This document shows, piece by piece, positions 1 to 7,891 of a stretch of 18,638 nucleotides of DNA (position 1 is its first letter; every line of letters begins with the position of its first letter). Source of the DNA: DAOUAJ01 sp034433615 (lineage in GTDB: Bacteria; Chloroflexota; Anaerolineae; DUEN01). Below the pieces are notes generated by a model. That model was not told where the DNA came from. It searched no databases and saw only the letters and a program-made list of their open reading frames with translations. Made by a program: the position numbers and the translations under genes. The stretch lies in contig DAOUAJ010000239.1 in assembly GCA_034433615.1 (NCBI GenBank), forward strand, positions 1-18,638, in the 5' to 3' direction.

Positions 1-1286
1 TGGCCGGCCTCGTGATAAGCGATGATCCGTTTCTCCTCCTCGGAGATCAGGCGGCTCCGCCGCTCCGGCCCCGCCACCACCCGCTCGATCGCCTCCTCAA
101 ACTCCGCCATCCCAATCGCCCGCTTGTTCCGCCGCGCCGCCAGGATCGCCGCCTCGTTCACCACATTCTCCAAATCCGCCCCCACAAACCCCGGCGTCTG
201 CCGCGCCAACACCCCCAGATCCACATCCGGCCCCAGCGGCTTCCCCCGCACGTGCACCTTGAGGATCGCCTCCCGCCCCTTCATGTCCGGCCGATCCATC
301 ACCACCTGCCGGTCAAACCGCCCCGGCCGCAACAACGCCGGGTCCAGAATGTCCGGCCGGTTCGTCGCCGCCATCACAATCACATTGGTGTCGGTGTCAA
401 AACCGTCCATCTCCACCAAAATCTGGTTCAGCGTCTGCTCCCGCTCGTCGTGCGATCCCCCCAACCCCGCCCCCCGATGGCGCCCCACCGCATCTATCTC
501 GTCCACAAACACAATGCACGGCGAGTTGCGCTTGGCCTGGTCAAACAGATCCCGCACCCGGCTGGCCCCTACCCCCACAAACATCTCCACAAACTCCGAG
601 CCGGAGATGGAGAAGAAAGGCACCCCCGCTTCCCCGGAGACCGCCTTGGCCATCAAGGTCTTGCCGGTGCCGGGGGGACCGACCAGGAGCACCCCCTTGG
701 GGATACGCGCCCCCAGGGAGGCAAACTTCTGGGGCTCCTTGAGGAACTCCACCACCTCTTGCAACTCCTGCTTGGCCTCATCGGCCCCCGCCACGTCGTC
801 AAAGGTCACCGTCGGCTTGTCCCCCGTGAACATGCGCGCCCGACTCTTACCGAAAGCCATCGCCTGGCTGTTACTACCCTGGGCCTGCCGCAGCAAGAAA
901 AAGAAAAGCGCGCCGACAAAGATCAAAGGCAACAAACTACCCAACAACGCCAGCCAGTTGCCCAACTGGCCGATCGGCTCCACCTGGTAGTCGAGAGCGC
1001 CTAACTGTTCCTGCGACACGCCAAGCGCCAGCAGCGTCTTGACCAGGCTGCTACCTGGCTCCTTGCGCGAGCTGACCGTCTGCATACTGTCCCTGCGTTT
1101 GACGAGCAGTTCATCGCCCCTGACCCGAATGGCCTCGACTTCTCCTCGCTTGATCCAGTCGGCTACAGTGGTAATCTCAATAGCTTGAGTCTGTTCTCCC
1201 TGCGGGAAGAGGCTGAAGAAAAGCGCTGCTGCTGCCACCAGAATTAGCAGATAGACAAACCCGTTTTTAGTCCATCCAGAACCCAC
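1..1286 (-). CDS. ftsH: ATP-dependent zinc metalloprotease FtsH (3' end outside window)
   Basis: FtsH is a membrane-anchored AAA+ protease that unfolds and degrades misfolded or short-lived membrane and cytosolic proteins. The visible 428 residues run as follows: TM1 (about 9-27), a short extracytoplasmic domain (about 30-108), TM2 (about 111-131), then the AAA domain with Walker A GPPGTGKT (about 202-209), Walker B FVDEID (about 257-262) and the second region of homology ending RPGRFDRQ. Translation leaves the window inside the zinc motif, after HEAG and two bases of the final His codon, so the peptidase domain is missing only because the window ends. I chose the GTG at 1286 because GGAGG sits 5 nt upstream and the protein then begins just before TM1. 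It is transcribed away from priA, with a 433-bp gap between them. The identification is secure from the motifs and domain order. Confidence 0.96.
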   Translation of the reverse strand, partial: MGSGWTKNGFVYLLILVAAAALFFSLFPQGEQTQAIEITTVADWIKRGEVEAIRVRGDELLVKRRDSMQTVSSRKEPGSSLVKTLLALGVSQEQLGALDYQVEPIGQLGNWLALLGSLLPLIFVGALFFFLLRQAQGSNSQAMAFGKSRARMFTGDKPTVTFDDVAGADEAKQELQEVVEFLKEPQKFASLGARIPKGVLLVGPPGTGKTLMAKAVSGEAGVPFFSISGSEFVEMFVGVGASRVRDLFDQAKRNSPCIVFVDEIDAVGRHRGAGLGGSHDEREQTLNQILVEMDGFDTDTNVIVMAATNRPDILDPALLRPGRFDRQVVMDRPDMKGREAILKVHVRGKPLGPDVDLGVLARQTPGFVGADLENVVNEAAILAARRNKRAIGMAEFEEAIERVVAGPERRSRLISEEEKRIIAYHEAG

Positions 1287-1314
1287 GATAGCCTCCAAAA
1301 CTATTCACAAGAAA

Positions 1315-1545
1315 GCTGAAGTCGCGGCTACAGCATGCAAAGCCCGCCCGTGCAGGCTAACCCTGGCCCCTGTGCCTGGCCACAGGACAGGCTGCACGAC
1401 GTCCAGGGTAGGCTTGAGTCGCCACAGAGCCTGCCCTGAGCGCTTCGGCTGACGCTCAGCGGAAGCCCTGGCAAAGGGACGACCCTTCGACTTCCTCAGG
1501 GCATGCCTGGCAAGCGTAGACGCGGTTTTCAACCGCCAGCGGTTG
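1315..1545. repeat. Cluster of dispersed REP-like repeats and hairpins
   Basis: Three repeat types lie together. The first, at about 1319-1360, joins a CGCGGCTACAG core to an AAAGCCCGCC...GCAGGCT hairpin. The second is a 7-bp inverted repeat, CTGAGCG (1436-1442) with CGCTCAG (1453-1459), followed by CCCTTCGACTTCCTCAGGG at about 1483-1501; related CCTTCGG...CTCAGGGCAAGC sequences recur at 14110-14230. The third is GCGGTT-TTC-AACCGC-CA-GCGGTT at 1522-1544, in which the central AACCGC can pair with either flank. The types are inferred from internal similarity and general familiarity, not from a database. Confidence 0.55.
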
Positions 1546-1589
1546 TCAGCAAAAGTGAAAGGAACTTTTTGTGACCTATTGGCAAAGCA

Positions 1590-1598
1590 ATTATATCA
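1590..1598 (-). promoter_or_regulatory. Extended -10 promoter candidate for ftsH
   Basis: The minus strand reads TGATATAAT, a perfect -10 box with the TGn extension. The hexamer 17 bp upstream (TGGCCT, 1613-1618) is a poor -35. It would give a leader of about 295 nt before the ftsH GTG. Confidence 0.4.
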
Positions 1599-1719
1599 GA
1601 ACTGGCTCAAACAGGCCACTAGACACTGCAATCCCGTGTAACTCCCTTCAACCTACAATTATAGGCTTGCAAGAGACCCGTGTGTGAGAATGCTTGCTAT
1701 GTCAAAGAGCTCTCGATAC

Positions 1720-4700
1720 TCATAGCAGGTCTATGGGATCCACGTCAACAGACCAGGCGGGCGAGAGAGAGAGTCCGCGCACGAGCAGGGCCGGATCGGC
1801 CCCTCGCACGATGATCTGCCAGCGATGGCGGCTACGCCGGCGAGGGAAGAAGCAGGGCGCTGGTCCGATCAAGCTAGCATCATCTCGAGACTCAACCTGT
1901 TGCTGCAGGACCTGGGCCACTCGTGTAGTCTCAGCCTGGACGCGATCCGCGCTGCTATCTGTATAGATCAGACGTACCAGCCGGGCGAAGGGGGGGTATC
2001 CCTGCTCACGGCGGAAGCGCATCTCCTGCTCGTAGAACCCTTCGAAATCGTGGCGGCTGGCGGCCTGGATCGCGTAATGGTCGGGCGTGTAAGTCTGGAC
2101 GATCACGCGGCCGCCCAGTGGGCTGCGCCCGGCGCGTCCGGCCACCTGGGCCAGCAATTGAAAAGTGCGCTCGGCAGCGCGAAAATCTGGCAGATACAGT
2201 CCTACATCAGCCGACACGACACCCACTAACGTCACCAGTGGCAGATCCAGCCCCTTAGCGACCATCTGTGTCCCAACGAGCACATCGGCCTGGTGCTCAG
2301 CAAACTGCGTCAGAATGCGCTCATGGGCGTCGCGACGGGTTGTCACGTCCCGATCCCAGCGCACGACGCGCGCCTTCGGGAACAACCGGGTGACCTCGTC
2401 TACTACTTTCTGGGTGCCTGCCCCGAAGTAGCGGATGCGTGGACTACCGCATTGAGGGCAGGTGTGAGGCACAGGCCTCTGACGGTTACAATGATGACAG
2501 ACCAGCAGGCCAGCCTCGTCCAGTCCACCGGCGTCCGTCGTTGGCTCGTGATAAGTCAACGGCACATCACAGCGCGAGCAGCGGAGCACCAGCCCACAAT
2601 CCCGGCACATGACAAAAGTCGCAGCCCCTCGCCGGTTCAGAAAGAGAATGACCTGCTGCCCCTGCGTCAATGTTTGTGCCATAGCATCTTGCAGCACCCG
2701 GCTAAAGATAGAGCGGTTGCCCGCGCGTAACTCCTGGCGCAGGTCCACCACTTCGACAGGCGGCAACCTGGCATAATGAACGTCCATCGCTTGAGGCTGA
2801 AGGGGCGCGTCTGCCATGCCCGGTTGGCCCTCTCTCAGGGGGGCAAATTGCCGGTCAGCGATGGCTGCTTGGTGTGCCAGCACGCGCCGTGGCAGCGTGA
2901 TCAATCGCACCTGACCCTGCCGCGCGGCGTAGTAAGCTTCCAGCGAAGGGGTGGCGCTGCCTAGAATCACCGGCGCACCAGCAATGCGCCCCAACGCCAG
3001 CGCCGTCTCCCGGGCGTGATAACGCGGCGTGTGCTCCTGCTTGTAAGTCGGCTCATGCTCTTCATCTACCACGATCAGTCCCAATCGCGGTAACGGCACG
3101 AATAGCGCCGAGCGGGAGCCCACTACGACGTCCACATCACCCTGGCGGATGCGACGCCATAGATCGAACCGCTCTCCTCGGGAGAGGTCGCTGTGCCAGA
3201 TCGTGACCCGGCCAGGGAAGCGGGCCGAGAACCGTTGCACAGCCTGCGGGGTCAGTGCGATCTCTGGCACCAGAACGATGGTCTGATAGCCGTGGGTCAG
3301 CGCCTCTTCGATGGCCCGCAGGTAAAGCTCGGTCTTGCCGGAACCGGTGACGCCGTGCAGCAGATAGACAGGAGGGGATGATACGCTTATGCTCCCTGGG
3401 CTATCGTTTGCCTTCTCCCATGTAGCCAGGAGGCCGGTGCGTATCGATTCCCACGCCGTTTGTTGGTCCGGCGTCAGCACGAGAGGCTGGTCGGGCGAGA
3501 ACACCCGTCCGGCCAGCGGATCGCGTACGATTTCGGCCTCCTCCAGAGCCACCAGTCCCGCAGCTTCCAGCTCGCGTAACGTTGTCAGATCGCAGTCGGT
3601 CGCTGCGTACAGATAACCGACCCACGATTCACCCCCTACAGCCTGCAACGCGTCCAGCACGCGACGGTATCGGTCTAAACCGCGCAGCTCAACGATGGCC
3701 TCCGTCACCTGAGCAGGGCTCAATGTCAGGAGGACGGCTGACGGTTCCCTCTGCCGGCGGATAAGCCCGCGGTCCGCCAGGGCGCGCAGGGTACGTGGGT
3801 TCACGTTGTGGGTCTGGCAGAAGGTCGTCTCATCCGTGGGCAACGACGTCTCCAACAAGGCCGCCAATGCAACGGCTTGAGCCGGTGAACGGGACAGCGC
3901 AGCCTCTAAGGCGGCGCGGGCGGCGGCTGGATCGGGGATTAGCAGCATACGGCGGGAGGGAATAATCTTGACCCAGCCACGCGCTGCCAGATTCTGAATC
4001 ACGTTCTCGCTGCATCCTACAGCAGCACACACATCGGGTAAAGACGGCAGAGGGTCGGATGAAGCTGCCAACCAGGCCAGCACGTCGGCCTGACGGGAGG
4101 GATGGCCCAGGATAGGCGACCTGCCCTGTGGACTGCCGCAAGGGAGACGCTCGATGGCAGCAACGTCGGCCACGAGGCGGGCGCGGCGGGCGATGCGCGG
4201 CCGGGCGGCAGGCTCCACAGCAGCCTGGCCAATGGTGATCAGGCCGCGGCGCGAGAGTGGGGCAACCACAGTGTTGCGAGCCAGATGAGGTGCCTGACGA
4301 CGCAACTGGCGCCGGGTGAGGGGTCTATGCCGCAACAGCTCCAGCAGTTCCCGCTGTTCGGGTGCCAGCTCGGAGGGGAAAGGGGGCTCGCTGGTCAGCT
4401 CGATCAGCGTATCTACCCGACGGGCTACGCCGGAGGGGAGCATCAGGCGGATGCAGCTCAGAAAGGGGGCCAGGTAATATTGACTAAGCCAGCGGGCCAG
4501 AGCCAGTTGCTGAGGTGTGATCACCGGTTGAGGACGGGCCAGTGCCTCGATCTCGAGGGCAGGAACAGGGGGCGGATGATCGGTGAGCGCGACCACGACC
4601 CCTTGCAGGCGGCGATGACCAAAGGGCACCCATACCAGGTGTCCCGGCTGTAGCTGAGCTTGCAAGGCCTCAGGCACAGCGTAGGTGAAAACGCCAGTTT

Positions 4701-4755
4701 GAGGATCCCCTTGCTGCTGCCTGACAACGGTGTTAACCACCACCTCCGCAAACAT
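1720..4755 (-). CDS. priA: Primosomal protein N' (replication restart helicase PriA), unusually long
   Basis: PriA recognises stalled or broken replication forks and reloads the replicative helicase. The 1011 residues hold an N-terminal 3'-DNA-end-binding region (1 to about 105), a long middle region, a superfamily 2 helicase core with GVTGSGKT (468-475) and DEEH (564-567), and a zinc domain with eight Cys in four CxxC pairs (717/720, 726/729, 753/756, 766/769), followed by helicase lobe 2 and the C-terminal domain. Familiar PriA proteins are about 730-830 residues. The excess lies mostly between the N-terminal domain and the helicase, where about four winged-helix-like segments follow one another (see findings), plus roughly 35 extra residues after the SATPSLEAYY motif. 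I start at 4755 (MFAEVVV) because GGAGG lies 4 nt upstream; the 20 codons further upstream overlap the promoter. All motifs are intact and the gene should be functional. Confidence 0.95.
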   Translation of the reverse strand: MFAEVVVNTVVRQQQGDPQTGVFTYAVPEALQAQLQPGHLVWVPFGHRRLQGVVVALTDHPPPVPALEIEALARPQPVITPQQLALARWLSQYYLAPFLSCIRLMLPSGVARRVDTLIELTSEPPFPSELAPEQRELLELLRHRPLTRRQLRRQAPHLARNTVVAPLSRRGLITIGQAAVEPAARPRIARRARLVADVAAIERLPCGSPQGRSPILGHPSRQADVLAWLAASSDPLPSLPDVCAAVGCSENVIQNLAARGWVKIIPSRRMLLIPDPAAARAALEAALSRSPAQAVALAALLETSLPTDETTFCQTHNVNPRTLRALADRGLIRRQREPSAVLLTLSPAQVTEAIVELRGLDRYRRVLDALQAVGGESWVGYLYAATDCDLTTLRELEAAGLVALEEAEIVRDPLAGRVFSPDQPLVLTPDQQTAWESIRTGLLATWEKANDSPGSISVSSPPVYLLHGVTGSGKTELYLRAIEEALTHGYQTIVLVPEIALTPQAVQRFSARFPGRVTIWHSDLSRGERFDLWRRIRQGDVDVVVGSRSALFVPLPRLGLIVVDEEHEPTYKQEHTPRYHARETALALGRIAGAPVILGSATPSLEAYYAARQGQVRLITLPRRVLAHQAAIADRQFAPLREGQPGMADAPLQPQAMDVHYARLPPVEVVDLRQELRAGNRSIFSRVLQDAMAQTLTQGQQVILFLNRRGAATFVMCRDCGLVLRCSRCDVPLTYHEPTTDAGGLDEAGLLVCHHCNRQRPVPHTCPQCGSPRIRYFGAGTQKVVDEVTRLFPKARVVRWDRDVTTRRDAHERILTQFAEHQADVLVGTQMVAKGLDLPLVTLVGVVSADVGLYLPDFRAAERTFQLLAQVAGRAGRSPLGGRVIVQTYTPDHYAIQAASRHDFEGFYEQEMRFRREQGYPPFARLVRLIYTDSSADRVQAETTRVAQVLQQQVESRDDASLIGPAPCFFPRRRSRHRWQIIVRGADPALLVRGLSLSPAWSVDVDPIDLL

Positions 4756-4770
4756 ATTCCCTCCAGGGAA

Positions 4771-4779
4771 ATTATACCA
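4771..4779 (-). promoter_or_regulatory. Extended -10 promoter candidate for priA
   Basis: The minus strand reads TGGTATAAT, a perfect -10 box with the TGn extension, ending 15 nt before the priA ATG. No good -35 is seen at 16-18 bp. If used, transcription would begin almost at the GGAGG, giving a very short leader. Confidence 0.4.
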
Positions 4780-4875
4780 TACAGACGGTACAAATCTCCA
4801 GCCTACTTGCGCCAAGAGATCGTTATCGGGTCATAGGGCAGATATTGACAAAAGCCGGTACTCCTCTGGTAAAAG

Positions 4876-5692
4876 AAACGTGACCCTGCACAACAACACG
4901 GTCGAAAACAACATCGCCAGCACCGCCGACTGGGGCGTCGGCGGCGGCAGCAGCATCGGCGGCGTGATCTACACCCGCACTCTGGCAACCCTCACGGACA
5001 ACGTGGTGCGAGGCAACCTCGCGACCACGGCTATCACCAACACGTCCACGAGTGGCAATACGTTCGCCGGGAACATCGGCAGCATAGCCCAGGCGGGCTA
5101 TTATGGCGGGGGCTCCATACCATATTGGCGCCCGGGTGTTTGTCACCTTCACTGGTAATATCGTGCAGGACAACCCCGGCAGCACGGCCAGCGGCGGCAG
5201 GGGAGGCGGGGTATGTGCCAACGGCGCGGTCAACGTGACCGGTAACAGCCCTGGGCAATCGGGCCAGCACGGCTGGCGAGGGCAACGGCGGCGGGGTGCT
5301 CATCGCCAGCAACACTGTTCAGGGCAGCGCGGCCAGCTAGGTCGGCCAGGGGTTCGGCAGCGGCATTGGGGATCGCCAGCCAGGACTAACCCCTCATTCT
5401 GGAGTACACCCTGTGGTACGGCAACGGCATAAATACCACAGGCGAGGCCGGCGCAATCGTGAGCAGGCAGGATGTGACCGGCGATCCTGCATTTGTGAAC
5501 CCGGCGGCAGGCAACTACCACATCGGCCAGAGTTCAGCGGCGATGGACCGCGGCGTGGATGCCAGCGTGACGGCTGACATAGACGGCGAGGCCCGTCCGC
5601 AGGGCAGCGGTTACGCTCTGGGTGCCGATGAGTGGGCTTCCTGACGTAATCTCTACCTGCCGCAGGTGATGAAAGGCCAGGAAAACCCTTAG
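4876..5692 (+). pseudogene. Decayed right-handed beta-helix surface protein
   Basis: Three reading frames in succession carry pieces of one protein. The first piece (about 4876-5105) has beta-helix-like asparagine ladders such as NVTLHNNTVENN and LTDNVVRGN. The second (about 5105-5235) contains FTGNIVQDN; the third (about 5263-5337) contains GGGVLIASNTVQGS and ends at an in-frame TAG at 5338. The fourth (about 5398-5644) has LEYTLWYGNG, DPAFVNPAAGNYHIG and GADEWAS. That last pattern is the usual C-terminal end of secreted parallel beta-helix proteins with DPxFVNPxxGDYHIxxxSxAID-type motifs. After a TGA at 5642 the same frame continues as NLYLPQVMKG to TAG at 5690, so the TGA is probably also a lesion. 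At least three frameshifts and two stops are visible, and the 5' end is missing (no signal peptide). It is surely non-functional as read; the original substrate or role cannot be inferred. Confidence 0.8.
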
Positions 5693-5728
5693 TATCGAAG
5701 CAGATGGGGCTCTGGGTAAGAAAGGTGT

Positions 5729-6313
5729 CTAAACCCACCCGTACGCGATCACGCTGCTGTACGCCCGCCAAGTGAAGGCGGCGATGAGGACAACGAGCAC
5801 GACCGTCAGCCACAGCGGGAAGGCCACCCAGCTCTGCACCCCCAGCATCGCGGCCGTTAGCACGCAGAATAAACAAATCGAGGCCAGGCGCTTGCGGCGC
5901 ATGCGGAGCGCATGGATCTGGGGCACCATCTCTTTCGGGACAGGATTGCCGCCCTGGGCAAAGAGGGTGTCAATGCGCGGCTGCAGGCTGAAATTCACGT
6001 AAGAGAGGAGCCCGGCAATAAAGATCAACAGCAAGAACTTCAACCCCAGCACCGGGTTCGTCACCAGGGTGCCCAGCCCCAGCCCGCGCAGCAAGATCAG
6101 AAGCAGGCCGGTGACCAGCGCCGTGGCCTGGAAGATAAAGCAGGGGATCGTGCGGTTCTTGATGATATTCTCCAGGTAGGTGTCCACGCGGTCGCCCACG
6201 GGCGGGCCGAGGCGGGCGCGCTGATTGACCCCCACCAGCGCGTAGAACGGCCATGCCATCAGGATGGCATTGATGATGTGAATGACTTTGAGGATCGAGA
6301 GCAGGGTTTCCAT
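5729..6313 (-). CDS. Five-TM integral membrane protein, CopD-superfamily-like
   Basis: This 194-residue protein is almost entirely membrane helices, at about 7-28, 58-79, 86-108, 145-163 and 168-190, with a basic loop (RMRRKR) before the fourth. The first helix carries a His (H12). It aligns without gaps with the CopD-like protein at 7892-8404 around the third helix: a Lys, exactly 22 residues, then PRI (K92 to P112-R113-I114). A VTGL motif is shared in the second helix. I infer that the two are distant paralogues. It lies downstream of the three-heme cytochrome on the same strand, after a 296-bp gap holding a strong hairpin, so co-transcription is uncertain. The ATG at 6313 is preceded by AGGAGG at 11 nt, a wide but usable spacing. 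A heme-binding or electron-transfer role with the cytochrome is possible but not shown. Confidence 0.8.
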   Translation of the reverse strand: METLLSILKVIHIINAILMAWPFYALVGVNQRARLGPPVGDRVDTYLENIIKNRTIPCFIFQATALVTGLLLILLRGLGLGTLVTNPVLGLKFLLLIFIAGLLSYVNFSLQPRIDTLFAQGGNPVPKEMVPQIHALRMRRKRLASICLFCVLTAAMLGVQSWVAFPLWLTVVLVVLIAAFTWRAYSSVIAYGWV

Positions 6314-6371
6314 TTGAACAATTGCCTCCTTTTACATCCCGGAGCATAAACACTGCGCCTGGCCTGAAAAT

Positions 6372-6531
6372 AGCGGTTAGCGATCAGCGATCAGCTATTA
6401 GCAGCTTGTGGCCTTCGCCGCCTGCCCTGGACATCGTGCAGGCTAGAGTTCAGCCCGCCCTGGGCAATCCAGGGAAGACCGCCTATCACCTGTCATCGTT
6501 GGGTTGATGGCTGATAGCTGACGGCTGACCG
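6372..6531. repeat. Dispersed GATCAGCGATCAGC / TGGCTGATAGCTGAC repeats
   Basis: The 296-bp gap between the membrane protein and the cytochrome contains two repeat tracts and no gene. One is GGTTAGCGATCAGCGATCAG with flanks at 6372-6406; the other is GATGGCTGATAGCTGACGG with flanks at 6505-6531. A related tract (GGATGGCTGACCGCTGACTG) occurs inside the sugar dehydrogenase gene at about 15326-15345, so this element is dispersed in the genome. Confidence 0.55.
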
Positions 6532-6562
6532 CTTTTCATGGGCCGTGGCGCTGCGCCCGGCA

Positions 6563-6598
6563 AGGTGACCAGCACTTGCCAAAAAGTGCTGGTCACCT
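6563..6598 (-). terminator. Perfect 15-bp hairpin after the cytochrome gene
   Basis: AGGTGACCAGCACTT (6563-6577) is repeated perfectly inverted at 6584-6598 with a 6-nt loop, starting 11 bp beyond the cytochrome stop codon. In the direction of the cytochrome gene it is not followed by a T-run (the next bases are TGCCGGGCG). It may be a terminator without a U-tract or an mRNA 3'-end protecting hairpin. Confidence 0.55.
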
Positions 6599-6609
6599 GA
6601 ACGGCTACA

Positions 6610-7704
6610 TCACTTGAACAGATCGGCGAACGCCTCCCAGCGGGCCTTGGTATGGGCGGCAGGGAAGTGAACCAGGTGGCATTTGAGGCAGCTTTCATTG
6701 CCGATGCCACCGCTCAATTGGCCGATGACCTGGGCGTCGGGAGCGTCCGCTGCCAGGGCCTGACCCAACTGGTCCACCATGGCCTGCACGCTCTCATCAA
6801 CGAAGTAGGTCCTGGGGGTGTCGTGGCATTTGGTGCAGCCTTCGGTAGGCAGGGCCTTGAACCGGGCGCTGAAGGCCTGGAAGTTCTGGCGGGCGTTGTC
6901 CAACTGCCCTTGCTGGAGGTCGTTGCCGATGCCGCTGTAGGCTCCCGCCATGCGGGTCATGTATTCCACCCAGGGCACTGGCTCATTGGTGACCGGGTCG
7001 GTGAGCTTGATGGTCTCAAAATCGGGCCAATGATATTTCTGGTGGGCCTTGGTCTGGAAAAGCAGGTGACAGGAGCCGCAGACCTGCCCCACCTGCCCCA
7101 GGGCTGGGCCCACCTGAGCCGGGTTACCGCTGGCCAGTGCCTGACCCAACGCCTCCACTGGCTGCATGGGGAAGCGGTCGGTCCACTCTGGCACCATCCC
7201 AGCCATTTTGCCATACTGGGCCTTGAAGGCTTCATAGTTGACCTGGACCCCCGGCATATCCTGTCCTTGCAGGTCCACGACGATGCCCTCCAGCGCCCCG
7301 GAGAGGGCAAACATCTCCAGGAGGTACACCGGGGCCGGGGCCTTGGGCGGGAAGTAGTTGTCCAGGGACTCAGGCAAAGGCCCGGCGATGTCCTTGAGGG
7401 TCCGGTTCTGCTGTTCCAGGGCCGCCTTCGTCGTCTCCAGGTCAGTTACCTGCTGCTGCGCGGCCGCCTTGTCCGCCTCCAGGCTGGCCGCTTGCTGCTG
7501 CGCAGCCGTTTTCTCCGCCTCCAGGCCGGTCACCTGTTGCTGCAGAGTGGCTTTCTCTACCTCCAGGCTGGCTACTTGCTGCTGCAAGGCCGCCTTCTCC
7601 GCCTCCAGGTTGGCTATCTGCTGCTGAGTGGCACAGCCCACCATGGTCACGAGGAGGAGCAGCAAGCCGAGGCCAACCCCACCTGTCAGCAATCTCTTTT
7701 TCAT
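6610..7704 (-). CDS. Coiled-coil lipoprotein with three c-type hemes
   Basis: The 364-residue protein starts with a lipoprotein signal (hydrophobic 10-22, lipobox ending at Cys24), so it should be anchored on the outer face of the membrane. Residues 30-99 are five 14-residue repeats of the form xxxLEAEKAALQQQ, a clear coiled coil of two heptads per repeat. The rest holds three CxxCH heme sites: CGSCH (209-213), CTKCH (290-294) and CLKCH (339-343). Residues 135-213 and 253-343 resemble one another, and each half is mainly helical with a CxxCH near its end, reminiscent of cytochrome c' domains (inference). The ATG has AGGAGG 7 nt upstream. On the same strand a CopD-like protein lies upstream and its apparent paralogue downstream, which suggests electron transfer across or at the membrane. 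I do not recognise a named family; the heme count and lipobox are direct observations. Confidence 0.9.
   Translation of the reverse strand: MKKRLLTGGVGLGLLLLLVTMVGCATQQQIANLEAEKAALQQQVASLEVEKATLQQQVTGLEAEKTAAQQQAASLEADKAAAQQQVTDLETTKAALEQQNRTLKDIAGPLPESLDNYFPPKAPAPVYLLEMFALSGALEGIVVDLQGQDMPGVQVNYEAFKAQYGKMAGMVPEWTDRFPMQPVEALGQALASGNPAQVGPALGQVGQVCGSCHLLFQTKAHQKYHWPDFETIKLTDPVTNEPVPWVEYMTRMAGAYSGIGNDLQQGQLDNARQNFQAFSARFKALPTEGCTKCHDTPRTYFVDESVQAMVDQLGQALAADAPDAQVIGQLSGGIGNESCLKCHLVHFPAAHTKARWEAFADLFK
7408..7617 (-). repeat. Five tandem 42-bp repeats encoding the coiled coil
   Basis: Five 42-bp units encode residues 30-43, 44-57, 58-71, 72-85 and 86-99 of the cytochrome lipoprotein. On the plus strand the units share GCCTCCAG and TGCTGCTG blocks. 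A direct array like this could change length by slippage or recombination in steps of 14 residues, keeping the heptad register. Confidence 0.85.
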
Positions 7705-7891
7705 AGCACTACCTCCTGCTCACAATGTTTTGGGGGAGACGGACCAAACGCGTTGTGCGCTTTACCTGGCGCCGACCAGGGCCTGGAACAGCCGGTTGAA
7801 ATCGGCTTTGTTCACTTTCTCCCATCTACCTCATTCCTTCAAGGCTTCTACAACAGCATTGCCTGTACCTCCCTTCTCCCGTGATTTCGAT

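Larger units (their letters stand above)
1287..1719. other. Intergenic region between priA and ftsH
   Basis: No convincing gene is present in these 433 bp. The 75-codon frame on the minus strand across 1305-1532 is made of repeat sequence and has no protein-like character. The region holds a block of dispersed repeats and hairpins (1315-1545) and two TATAAT boxes on the minus strand, at 1590-1595 and 1658-1663. If ftsH is transcribed from the first box its leader is about 300 nt and contains the whole repeat block. Confidence 0.6.

Noticed and set aside
12..1004. Two long plus-strand frames opposite ftsH
   Set aside because: They are antisense shadows in GC-rich DNA; the minus strand encodes clear FtsH motifs.
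1305..1532. 75-codon minus-strand frame upstream of ftsH
   Set aside because: It consists of dispersed repeat DNA, with no ribosome-binding site or recognisable protein features.
4755..4815. Earlier start of priA giving 1031 residues
   Set aside because: The upstream codons overlap the -10 box and precede a good GGAGG; the family N-terminus begins at 4755.
6652..7884. 410-codon plus-strand frame over the cytochrome gene
   Set aside because: It is a mirror of the heptad-repeat coding DNA; the other strand has the lipobox, ribosome-binding site and three CxxCH.
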